This document shows positions 47,701-58,900 of a stretch of DNA of 64,000 bases, piece after piece. Source of the stretch: Trebouxia sp. TZW2008 (taxonomy: Eukaryota > Chlorophyta > Trebouxiophyceae > Trebouxiales > Trebouxiaceae); the NCBI GenBank assembly GCA_002118135.1, contig BDIU01000190.1, forward strand, positions 1-64,000, written 5' to 3'. The notes under the pieces were generated by a model. The model was not told where the DNA came from. It worked only from the letters and a program-made list of their open reading frames with translations, and did not search any database. Within the stretch, counting starts at the first letter, position 1, and each line of letters starts with the position of its first letter. The position numbers and the translations under genes were made by a program.

Positions 47701-48287
47701 AGCCTTTTTGCAGGTGAGCAACCTTGTGTTGACTGTTTCCCTTGTGCCTGTTGCAGCTGAGTTAATCAAGGACACTCAGGACTATTTGGATATCCATTTG
47801 GACAGCACTCAGAACCGGCTCATTCGCTTGGACCTGCTCACTGCCACTGCTTCTATGTGTGTGGCCATCTATACACTTGTTGCAGGTAAAATATGAGTGC
47901 CACAAGTGCACATTTGACGTGCAATGGTTTGTTTGTGCATTGCCCATGGCCCCCTTTCTGTACTGCTCCCCTTCTTTCCCCTCCTGGGGACCCCCCCCCT
48001 CCCCCACTCCCAGGACCCTCCCTCAACTTTTTTCCTCTCTTTTGTCCCTTTTCTCTTGAGAATTTGTTGTGTCTGCTTCTCTGGTCTTGTGTGCTTGGCT
48101 GCACAAAGCATAGACTTGAGCCTGCTTCTGTGTTGCTGCAGGCATTCTAGGAGAAAATTTGATTATTCCTGCATTCCTGGCCAGCGATGTCAGCAAATTT
48201 TGGATATTGAACGGGGTTGTTCTGGCTCTGTGCATCCTGATCTTCTACTTCATCATCATGTGCTTGAGGCAGAAGCGCTTGATGTGA
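41727..48287 (+). CDS. MRS2-type magnesium channel (CorA superfamily)
   Basis: Membrane Mg2+ channel of the CorA/MRS2 superfamily. Exons 41727-42043, 42115-42190, 42386-42698, 43456-43601, 45848-46028, 46500-46652, 46991-47101, then either 47585-47713 (A) or 47757-47885 (B), and 48142-48287. With one of A or B the model is 1572 nt, 523 aa, in frame; with both, 566 aa. Plant MRS2 landmarks: KLGIPIRDMRLLDPNLL, ILVRDNAIVFAMEHIRLI, LPFELQVLEVVLGD, LERVRKMKTRHQRL, FLEDDDDMMKMCLT, YFMQIDGTYDRLVSI, EYIDDTEEYINIELDS. Two C-terminal helices follow; the GMN pore motif is replaced by GEN (GILGENL). The N-terminal 105 residues are polar and variable. The compartment (plastid, mitochondrion or vacuole) cannot be told. 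Confidence 0.93.
42265..42300 (+). repeat. Relic start of MRS2 exon 3
   Basis: CTGCAGAAATTTGAGCTAGC with an acceptor copies the beginning of the true exon at 42386 (CTTGCAGAAATTCAAGCTAG), then diverges within about 30 bp. Confidence 0.6.
43190..43860 (+). repeat. Array of MRS2 exon 4 copies
   Basis: Copies of the exon start (TGCAGAGGCNTGGCAGCATC, then CCGCCCTTGCC) begin at about 43197 and 43326, before the complete exon 43456-43601. Copies of its second half (GGCCTCTCAGCTGGCAAGAG) follow at about 43684-43756 and 43810-43880. The true exon is flanked by 5'-half copies upstream and 3'-half copies downstream. Confidence 0.85.
44961..46028 (+). repeat. Seven tandem copies of MRS2 exon 5
   Basis: The exon start (GCAGACATCAACAGCTAAYCTAGAAAG) recurs at about 44961, 45102, 45252, 45397, 45549, 45700 and 45848, a period of about 140-155 bp. 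Copies 1-6 keep 60-100 nt of coding similarity (LERVRKMKTRHQRLQ) but lose the FLEDDDDMMKMC second half; copy 3 runs furthest (to EELQSFLL). Copy 7 is complete and carries the only usable donor in phase (CACAAG/gtagat). Confidence 0.9.
47585..47885 (+). repeat. Twin MRS2 exons A and B encoding the pore-proximal helix
   Basis: Exon A 47585-47713 and exon B 47757-47885 are both 129 nt, both start CTGAGT after a TTGCAG/GTGCAG acceptor, both end GCAG before a GT donor (gtgagc, gtaaaa), and share the same phase. Both are fully open: A has EYIDDTEEYINIELDS, closest to the family consensus; B has ELIKDTQDYLDIHLDS and LVAG. The intron between them is only 43 nt. Confidence 0.9.
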
Positions 48288-49055
48288 TTCTTTCTGCTTG
48301 ATAGTGATTATGCTGAGCGCTCTGTGAAGCACTTGATGCCATAAAGCATAGCTTCTGTGTCATCATGCTGAGGGCAAAAGTAGTCCTGTTTCCGGTGTTC
48401 GCAGCAATCATCAGCTATGGTACATGACATGCTGCGCTGCTGCGGCTGCGTTTTGTCAGTACAAATTTGCAGCTTGCTAAACGACAGCAAGGTTCTGCAT
48501 CATTCAGCTTCGATATGTCATCACATGTGACCTGAAGGCAATCTGTTGGCCGGCTTGTTGGTACCAATACTGTTTGGTCATGCGCTTGCATTAGGCGAAT
48601 GCAAGTCTATGATCAAGGCTGCACATGATGTAAACTGCTCGTACACTGCACACTGTCAGTGGCTGCATGTGCCTTTTTTTGGCATTTATGTGGACCATAT
48701 GCATGTGACAATAGCAGCATGTGTGCCGTGCAGCAGTTCAGCTGTCTGCCATTATCCGGTGAGCTGAGACAGCTATCACAGCACTAGTCTGGTAACAGCT
48801 GCAGTGGCTACCTTGCAGGTGGTCATGATGTATATATATACCAGCTGGTAGACAACCGTAGAAAAAGTGCAAAAACACTAGAGAGGACTGCACCAGATGT
48901 ATACACCTATGTAGCATGCATTTTGCACAAAAGGATATGAAATGATACCATCAAATGGAGAAGGCAACCGAACACACCTAACAAGCAACCTGCGCAAACA
49001 CGGGACACTACCTAAACTGCCCTAACACGATTTCTACAGACCGACCAAACTCAGA
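48288..49055. other. Convergent intergenic region, MRS2 and ACX4 3' ends
   Basis: Both flanking genes end here. A short TA run (TATATATATA) lies near 48831. No gene recognised. Confidence 0.5.
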
Positions 49056-52000
49056 TCAAGCCTGCACATTTGGCTTGCTCTGCTGCGACCGCTTGGGAGG
49101 AGCCTTGAATGCTGCTATCTTGGTTGCTTCCCTGCCCACCACCAAAGCGTTCACTTCGTATGTGCCCTCATACGTGTAGTACGCCTCCATGTCACAGAAG
49201 GTCTTGGCACATAGGTAGTCTGACACTATGCCATTGCCACCCAGCAATTCCCTTCCCAAGGCCACAACCTCACGCCCTGCATTGCACCAGTCAATGCCTT
49301 CAGCAATCTGACTGCATAACAGCTGCCGGAAAAGCTCACTTGACCACTGCAGGCTGTCATTCAGACCTGGGCTAGTCCCTGATCGGTCTCAACGAGCCCA
49401 CCAACATGAGCCTGACCACAAGATCAACAGTACAGAGCACCCTGAGCCATCTGACACGCGTGCAGGGATATGCCATGGTCCTGCATCTATGAAAATGTGA
49501 ATACTTTGTTGCACGATTTTCCTTCCAATATAGCGAGGAAGTTGCCACCTCTTAGGGGCTAGCTGTTTATCCGCCTGGCTTGCCAAAGCTTTGGTTTCAC
49601 GACAGCTCACTAATCAAGGCGTAATCTTTCCTTCAGCTAGCACGAAAGTGGATGACAGTGCTGAGAGACATACCTCGCAAGGTGGTCCATGCCTTGACCA
49701 TGCTGGCGTCGGCATGGCTCATCTTGCCTGCCTCATGCAGCTTGCTGAGTCTGAAGCACATGAGGAACATGGCGTTGATGCTGCCCAGCATGCGTGATAG
49801 CTTCTCCTGGTTGGCCTGCAGTCACAATCCCATGTAACGAGATACGACATGTAGTGCTCACATGTAATATGTAATGTGCACAATGATCTTGTTGGGGCTG
49901 AGTCTGAAGCACATGAGAAACATGGCGTTGATGCTACACAGCATGCGCAATAGCTTCTCCTGATTGGCCTGCACTGACACAGCACGCAGTCACATGTCAG
50001 CTAACGGATGCCCATTACAATGGTTCAAAGGTCCAGGTGAATGAACATGCAGCACACTGCAGGCAATTGCTTCTGGCAAGGATGCGTGACAACTTCTCCT
50101 GATTGACCTGCAGTCACATAGTCAGGTAAGCAGCTTACACACAGTGCAGACAGTCAAAAATATCTCATAAAAGGCTTGTCAGATCGCTGGAATGTAAACA
50201 CCCAACATGGCTTGCGACATCACGCATGCAGAGATGCTGCAAAGCTGATGATTTAGCGCCTGTGGAAACATCCCCACAATCCTGCATGCGAGGGGAGACA
50301 CAAAAGTAACTGTAAGTAGGAATTGGCTGCACATTGTGAAAACACAATTGCACCTGGAATGCTGCAAGGGGAGACCTCAACTGCTGCGGCTACTGTGTGT
50401 GCTGCACATCTTGAAAACTTGGATCAGTGCAGCATGAAAGTTGCTCACCTGAAAGGCTGCAAGAGGAGACCCAAATTGCTGCCGCTGCTGCAGGTATCTG
50501 TTGCACATATCATATGTACCCATGGCTAGACCCAGGGGCTGCCACGCAACCATAATCCTGCTGATGGCTAGCACTTTGTTGGTGTCCTGCAGACAAGCTC
50601 AAAGTTGTTTGCTCACAAACAACAAACAGAGTCTGCTTTCGTATGGCCAAGAAGCTGCCAAGCAATCAAAACCCTACCCATGGCTAGCACTTTGTGTGTA
50701 TCCTGCAGACAATTCAGAGCTGCTTGGACATGCATAACCAGCAAGCAACACTGCATGCAGGAAAAGAAAAACAAAAGTCTACGCCATTAGGCGTCATAAC
50801 GGGAGCCACTGACTAAAGAGGCAGCCCGAGACTGCATGCGTGACACTAGCTAATCTGGCCTAGGAGCTCTGACTGCAGGCAACATGCATGACCAGCAAGA
50901 AGCGCTGCATGCACCGAAGCATGGAATTTGACCTACAGCTATTGACTTCAGGTAACATGAGTGTCCAGCAAGCAGCACTGCATGCATGCACTATGAGGAT
51001 CTGACATGGAAGCTGATGACTCGCAGCAAGCGTGAGCAACAAGCAACATTGCATGCACAAGATCTGGAAATTCTGACCTTGAAGCTGTTGACTCCAGGCA
51101 AGCGTGCACTGTCTGGCACAAAGCACTTGTCCATCATGATGTCAGCATTCTGAACGCATCTCAGCGCAATCTTGTTCTCGATCTTAGTGGTTTTGAACCC
51201 CTTCGTCCCCTTCTTCACCACAAACGCATTGACCTGGTTGGTCTCGTTGTTGCGCGCCCATATGACCACCCAGTCAGCAAAAGTGGCATTTCCAATCCAC
51301 CGTTTGCAACCATTCAGCTCATAACCCCCATCAACCTTAGTTGCACTGGTCTGAAGGGCACTTGCATCGCTGCCGTTGCTGGGCTCGGTAAGGCCCCAAG
51401 CCCCTATCGTTTTCAGAGCAGCCAAATCAGGCAACAGCTGCTGCTTCTGTTCCTCAGAACCCAGAAGATCGATAGTCAGCATGCAGAGGCTGTTGTGAAC
51501 CATGAGGAATGTGCTCATGCTGCCATCGACTCGGGCTAGCTCAATGCATGTCAGCCCTGCTTCCACCACGCTCTGACCAGCGCACCCAAAGCCCTTGATT
51601 GTGCCTCCGCCAAGGTTTAGTTTTGCTAGCTTTGGCACCACTTGGTGTGGAAACTCTGCACGTTCCCAAAAGCCTGCTATGATGGGTGCTACTTCATACT
51701 CCTGCAGACACATTGTTTGTTTTGACAATGCTGCCACCTGCTCTCTACCAACACAGCTTTGTAAGTTTTGGAAAAGCTGCCGCACAGCATTGTGCATCAG
51801 CTCAGACATTGATACCGCCATGCTGACGCTGCTTGACTACAAGTTGTATCACATATACCTGTTGACGGCAGCAGTAATAGATCTTTACAGCTGCAGGTGA
51901 ATAGCTATCTGAAACTTTTGCTGCAGCAAGTTCTACAGTCAATTCAATCAATCGGACTGGCATACTGACGCAGTTGCATGCAGCCTGGGCAGCATGCGCA

Positions 52001-52461
52001 CAGGGACACCTTTCTTTTAGGCTGCAGCTGTTGCTTTGGATTGCCGCAATGCGTGCTTGTATTGAAAAGACAGCAGACACACAAGCAGCACAAAAAGAGA
52101 CTGTGTAGCCTTGGTCCGCAAAAGTCATGCAGGCATACCAGTATGAACAAATGTTTTGCACCTTGATGTGAACATTGCAGATGCTGACAATGCAGATGCT
52201 ATTGCTGTGCAGAATTTGAACGCAGCTGATCAGTGCTTACATGCACTGCTGTATAGTTCGATGACATCTTTTGCACTTATTGCTGCACACAAAGCTGGTG
52301 CTCACCATGAACTTTCTGACTTTGTACTTGGTCTCCTTTTCCTTGTCAGTCAATAGCTCATCCCAATGTAACATGTCGTGACAGGCTGGTGGAAAGCTTG
52401 CCATCGTTTGTGCTTGCGGGAACGTGGGACTGGTGCCAGATGTGGCAAGTGTGGGTGCCAT
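49056..52461 (-). CDS. ACX4: Short-chain acyl-CoA oxidase/dehydrogenase, ACX4-like
   Basis: FAD-dependent acyl-CoA dehydrogenase-fold enzyme, closest by motif to plant ACX4 (short-chain beta-oxidation). Exons 52461-52306, 51701-51078, 50586-50449, 49815-49674, 49276-49056; sum 1281 nt, 426 aa, in frame, close to Arabidopsis ACX4. Landmarks: [41 protein letters not shown] (FAD/substrate loop), [43 protein letters not shown], and [10 protein letters not shown] with the expected catalytic Glu. The C-terminus ends NVQA, without the SRL-type peroxisomal PTS1 of plant ACX4. The start at 52461 is the ATG before the conserved part; reading stays open upstream to an acceptor-like site, so an additional 5' exon is possible. 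Glutaryl-CoA dehydrogenase is the nearest alternative family. Confidence 0.9.
49885..50705 (-). repeat. Relic exon copies in ACX4 introns
   Basis: Copies of the exon 4 start (TGCAGGCCAATCAGGAGAAG) at about 49971-49885 and a short one at 50115-50085, before the true exon at 49815. Around exon 3, its 3' end (TCTCCCCTTGCAGCATTCCAG) is copied at about 50385-50350 and 50300-50270, and its 5' end at about 50705-50675. Confidence 0.7.
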
Positions 52462-52901
52462 ATGCAACTCAGTCTGGTCACCAGAGGCTGCAAAGAGAAC
52501 TTGTTGTGAGCAAACCAGTGCACGATATGATCAAGTACCATTGATCTAAAGCGCCACAATAAGGCACCTGACGCTCCGCCAGACAGGTGTCTGTGCAAAA
52601 CTTGTAAGCGGTCCATCGGTGCTCGCTGGACGCCAAACGTCGATATAGATATGCAACAAGGACCAAGTAAGAGCTGCAAACAATCTCAGATAAGTTCCTG
52701 CGTCGCGATCGAGGTTGCGGGTGCAAACATGTGAGCTTGCAACAACACAGTCAACTGCGTCCAGCTCAGCTTGAGCTGGCATTAGTAATCCGCTGGTGAC
52801 AGATCAGCAGTAATGATTACGCATGGACAAGCGATACATTCCTCCTCTGACATATCATGCACAATAGGCTTTGACACGTACGCATGAAACACTGGCTGGG
52901 T

Positions 52902-55900
52902 CTACATTTCCTTGGGGTGGGCACACATGATGCAAGTGTCAACAGTGGCATGTGCTCCTTCATGGCACCAGGAGCACTCAGTGCATGTCCATGACGCAGA
53001 ATTGGCGGCTGATGTCTTGATCTGAATCAGGTTTGTGCTTAAGCTCAAATCCTGCTGCATTGCTGCTGCCAACTGCCCAGGAATGTTTGTCTTTTCAGCA
53101 GCTCCTTCCCCTTCTGTTGCAGCAGTTGCATCTACAGCCTTGTTTGCTGCCCTTCTTGCGTCCTCTGCTGCTGTTGTCTTTACTGAGGATGGATTTTGAC
53201 GCTGATTTGAAGGCTTGTAAAGAGCCCTGCCTGCAGGTGCCTTGGCCAAGCCTGCGTTTGCAATTGTGGTGTTTTTGTGCATATCTTGAATCCAGTTTTC
53301 TACAACAACATGTTTCTGATTGACTGCGTGATGGGCAACGCTTCAACAGAAATCAGCAGAAGCAATCCAGTGGAATGCACTGACAATCTCTTGCCACGCA
53401 ATGTATCTACAAGATTCTCCTGCAAAATCAGGACAGTTGCAGAGTGCTATAGACTTGCGTCAAACTGCAAGGTATTGCATGAATGATAACCCAGACATCA
53501 TCAGTTGTGTTACCTGTTGCCCTTGTCTGCTGCTGAGGGCTCTGGGATAGATGGCCTGCTTTGATTGCTGCCAGCCATGAAATTGACTCTGTTTCAGGTT
53601 TCTTGGCGGGAGGTTTCTCAAAGCTAGGTGGAGCGTAAGGCTTTGCACTGGCCTGACCAGCAATGTGAAAAGAAATTAGTGTGCTGTGACGCTTGCCGCA
53701 CGTGAAAAAGTCATGGAGAAGGCCAGAAGAAGGCATGAAGGCGACTGGACACTGGTGAACAAGAAGAAGAGGCGTTGGATTGAACACTGTATTGCAGTGC
53801 ACACTCGACTCAAACATATGAGGTGCTGTGCAGGCAATTCTGGAAGATGGCGTTCTGTTCCGTATGTAAATCAAGGGAAATGCTTTGTAGTCTAACTTTT
53901 GGAGCAACACGATGAACATAGTCACACGTTGCATGACTGCTGAGCCTGCCTCAGCATTGTAGGCAGTGCTAGTCATGCAGCTGATAACATCAGTACTGCA
54001 AAAAATCACACAAGAAGCTGTCATGCTGAGATCAGCACTCCGCATCATCTGCATGACATGTTGACTACAAAAAGACAAAGTTCTGTTTCTGACATACCTG
54101 TTTGGCCTCTGCCTCTCCTGGTTTGGCAATCATGACAAAGCCACTAGCAGTACTGGAACTGTCACTGCCATCCTGACTAACTTCCCTCGCTCTGACGCCC
54201 CTCTTGGCCCACACCCCTTGCACAAGCTTGTTCTTGACTGCCACAGGCAGGAAGGCACCTAAAGCCTACAGCAACAGCTGCAAATTTAGTGCTGGTAGGG
54301 CTTGTTTTCAACTGCTACGGGCAGGAAGGCACCTGAAGCCTGCACCCACAACCACACGGTTGAAATCAGCAGTGGCAACGGCAGCAAATAAGGCATGGTC
54401 AGCTGCGTTCAAGATTGTAGGACTGCCACAGGCAGGAGTGCATGTGAATCTTGCAGCAGTCCCTGCATGGTCAACTGCCAATCGTTCACTACCCACTGTC
54501 AGTTCCCGTTTGAAAAGTATGAACGGCAAGTTAGCTGCACGTATCCTGATATATTGCACATAAGATGCTGCCCGCATGGCATGGCTTTCAGGCAAGGCAA
54601 AACTGTTGCATTATGAAGCAGTGCATGTCATTCTTGGCAAGTTAGAGGGGCATTACTACAGAAACTGGAAAAACACAGTCACAGCAGCTTTGTCTTGAGC
54701 AATGACCAGAATTTGCACACCCTTGCAATCATTCAGTAGCCCACCAGAGTGTGGTCAAGGAATTCAGATGTCAGGAGAGCGGTTCAAACAGGCGCTTTGC
54801 CAATGCCAAGCTGGCAACAACAGCTGAGGCTCACTGCGAGCTGTTTCTTATGAAGGCTCATGCTCAGGACGTCTAGAGCAAGGCTCTTTTGCAGAGACAT
54901 TTCAACTTCTTCTCATTGAGTTTCAAAAGGGCAATGCCCATGTCAGGTGAATATCCTGGAAGAGGCATTTGCTGGTGTCCAGCAAGCAGCAAGAACTCAG
55001 GCGCAAGCTGTGACTCAACAGAACCCTTGCTCAGAGAGTCAAGGGCAAGGCTGTCTTGCACAATGCTCATGGCTTGATGTCAAGTCAGCAGCAACAGCTG
55101 ACGCTCACCGCGAGCTGTGTCTCAACAAAGCCTTCGCTCAGACGCTCTAGAGCCAGGCAGGCTTTCAGATCAATGCAATGCTCATATCAGGTGCATGCTG
55201 AAAAGTTTATATTCTGCAAGGGTCGACCTAGCTGAGGCTCAGCGCAAGCTGTGTCTCAACAAGACCTTTGGACAGAAGCTCAAGAGCAAGGCTGTCTTGC
55301 AGAACGCTCATGGCTTGAAGTTAAGTTGGCAACAAGAGCTGAGACCCACCGTGAGCTGTGTCTCAACAAATCCTGTGCTCAGAAAGTCTAGACCCAGGCT
55401 GTCTTGCAGCACACCCATGGCTTGGCGTGAGTGCATGAAGGCAGGTGTACCCTCCACTATCTCCTTCACTGAGTGCTCTAGCCACTCCAGCTCATCCTCA
55501 GTCCCCACATTGAGCTTGTCCAGCAGTACTGACACCACATGTGGAGGCTTGTCCTCATCTTGCAGCTGCAATGCACCGTGAATAATGGTCGAGTCATGAC
55601 ACCAAGCAACAGTAAGTTAGCACGCATGTTCACAATGCCAATGTTCAGATTGTTCAGCAGTGCTGACATCGCATGGGGCGCCCTGTCTTCAACTTGCAGC
55701 TGCAGCACACCACAGAGCAGGGTCAAACTCGCTGGTCAGAATTATTCTGGATGCATGAAGGCAGGGTCGCCTGTAACCATCTCCTTGGCTGAGTGCTCTA
55801 GCCGCTCCAGCTCATCCTCAGTCCCCACGTTGAGCTTGTCCAGCAGTACTGACACCACATGGGGAGGCTTGTCTTCATCTTGCAGCTACAACCCACAAAG

Positions 55901-58900
55901 GATCATGCACATTTACCAGCTACCATCTGCCGCTCGGCACTGTTTCTCTTTTACATTTTACTGTTGATCATTTTATAGGTCGCCAATGCAGATCTGTGTT
56001 CAGTCACAATGCAGATCAAGCTTGAGTCACAATGCACATAGATCATGAGTGCACATTGCTGATAGAATGTATTGCTGTGATCATATCTGCCAAGTTTGCG
56101 GGCTCCCACTGATGCAAGCAGCAGAGGCCTTGTGTGTTCAGATGTTTGGCGATTCTGTATCTGCAAGCATGGACAAGCATTGCAATCAGCTGGCTGACAA
56201 CATGCTGTCGCATCTGTCAATGCTCTTGACTGTGGGGAGTCTGGCCCAAGAGCAGCCTGCTGCACTTGTGCATATCCATATGGTGGCAGTGTGCAGACAA
56301 CAGTCTCTGAATCCCATTTCACCGCTCGACTTACGCTGCATCACCGTTTCCAACTGGACTGGTTGTTGGCAACAGAACTTATGCAGTGATTTTGAGTTGT
56401 CGCCATGCCCCTCTGACAGCATTGGCAGTCTTGCAAATATTTCTCTTTTGTATTGATTGCAAATACATGCCCCTGCTGGCATCCATTACTCATGCATGCT
56501 CTTGCTTGTGGCATAACACTTGTGCTTCACACAGCTATGCCTAAGACCGTTGGACAGCTGCAAAGTGACTGCAACATGCTTCAGGTGACATTGTGCTGGC
56601 AGCAGCATACCAACAGCTCCACAAGCTTCTGCTCAAAGGACTCAGCAACAAGGCACACCATTATTTCCACTGATGCTGTTGACTGTGGACAGTGTGCTTG
56701 CAGCTGCAGCAGCTGTTTCACAATAGAGGGCCCAAAAGATTTCTTGGTGCAAATCTCATAAGCTGCCATGGATATCTGCCCTGCCAACTGCAAGACAGCA
56801 TAGCGGGCTCAGCGTGACCTCTTTACTTACAGAGGCAAATGTCGATAAGGGCTCAACTCTGTGGATTGGTGTTTTGGCAGGCAGAGCCAATGCCAGGCAC
56901 CCAGATGCTGACGGTATCAGGCATGAGTGTTTGTCGCCTCTACACTACGGCTTGTTGCCATGTCTGTTGCAAACTTGGACAAGCATGCTCAATGGCCAGA
57001 AGGTGAGACAGGTGCGTAACCCATGTTCCCTTGGTTTATGCAACAGCTTAGTGTACATGCCGTTTGACGTTGTGCCTCAGCAATTCAGCACGGCAAAAGC
57101 GGCGTTTAGCTTATGCAGTTCGTTTGATTGTGCACTAATTTGGCTTGTGAATGCCATGGCATAGCATGCAGCTGGTACTCTGTGTCCCTGAATGCAAGAA
57201 AGGGCCACCGGCTCGCCTTTTCAGAAGGCAACCCTGGTAAGCCACCTTCAATGGCTGTGATGAGCATGCTGAAGCGCAGCTGGTCATATGGCTGGTCATC
57301 ATCGTAGGTAGCTGTGCCATCGCAGTACATGTTGCAAAGCTTGTCACACAGGTCAGCAGCTTGCTTTTTGGCTTGGCTAACATTGCCTGTCAGCACACTG
57401 TGAGTGGTCCTTTGGGTCACCTCAACCTGCAAGGTACTTGCAACCTCTGATCACACATTGTTCAAACGTTGCAACATTCTTGATAGTTCTGCTACCACCA
57501 ACATGGCCAGCATAGGCTGCATCATGCAGACCCTTCAGGATCCTGACTTTGATCACTTGCACATGAAAAATCACAACCATGTTGCCCTTGTAGTACAGGC
57601 CATCTTACGTCCAGTAGGCAGCAAAAGTGTCATGCATCATGTAGGTGAGGTAGCGCACCTCAGCGTCAGCTAACGTTTGGATTTAAGAGCCATCAAGACG
57701 AGCTGCGGCAGCGAGCAGTAGATCAGCTACATATTTGCAGCTGCAGCTGACAGTATGGCATGTTGCAAATATTTGCTATTACAAACGCACTTTCACTTAA
57801 TATCCATGGCTTTGTTCACCAGAGCTGATAAAGCGCTGCGCTATTATCTGATCCTTCATCTTGCATTCCACAAATGCAGCAACAGTAGTTTCATGCTGCT
57901 GCACATGTGCTTGATGGCACTTACCAGCTTCTCAGCCAGCTTGTTCATGACTGATACCCCAGGTCTGCTGCTGACTAAGTCCAAACAGTGCCTCATCAGA
58001 TATGTGCCCAGCTGCACAAATTCAGCATCTCTGCAAGGAGCCTCCACAACCTCTTGCATCACATTTAAGCTCTTCCTGCTGAACGCAGCATCTGCTGCCC
58101 TATCAGTGATTGCTTTGATCAGGATCCCTGTACACAACACAATTTGCATTTGACTGAAAGGCATATAGGTGGGTCAGGCATGATCACTGGTGTAGTTACA
58201 TGTCATAACACTCGCTGAATGAAATCTGCTGTCCCATTTCTGATTGCTCCAGCGTCTCAAGTATTGTGAAACATCTGGGGCAGGGCCACAAGTGAGAGGT
58301 ACCAAAGGCTTCAAACCCTGGAGTGAGTGGTGACAGCTCAACAGAATGCTTTCTGGCATGCTTATGTAGAGAGCTGGTCTACATATGGTCCAAACTTTTG
58401 CTGTGCTGATTTCCCAAATGCACAGCTTATTTGCAAGGCGGCAGAGGCAAGATGACCATGCCAGTCAGAAGGCAAACTGACAGTACAATTGCTGTCACAG
58501 CCGTTGCTGTGACAGCTGTGTGCAATCAACACAACTTGGTGTTGCTTGGTTGTTCAACAGCACCTCTTGACAAGATGATCCTGATCAGCAGCAGCATGCA
58601 ACTCAAACAGAGTGATTACCTAACAGGTCAAAATGGCCGTCTATGAGGGACTGAGCTGCGTTGAGAGCCTTCTGTTTTGCCTCATGCCATGCAGGCGAGC
58701 CGTTTTCCTGCACAGCAAAAGCAGGCTTTGCAGCTTGAAAAGACAAGAAAGCAACCGTATTGCGCAGTACACCTTAGCAACGCTTATTGTCATTCAGCTG
58801 CTGTCATTCTGCTGGAAATCTAGACTGATGATGTTCTGTTCAGTTGAAGAGATAAACAGCAAATATGATTTTAGCAACGTAAGCCACGGCAGGCTCAGGA

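Noticed and set aside
47930..48060. C/T-rich run as a mobile-element poly-pyrimidine tail
   Set aside because: It lies in the intron before the last MRS2 exon and is best explained as intronic polypyrimidine sequence; no element boundaries were seen.
53033..53323. Leu-rich plus-strand frame resembling a signal or membrane protein
   Set aside because: It is antisense to the Ala/Gln-rich last exon of the RanBP2-finger gene.
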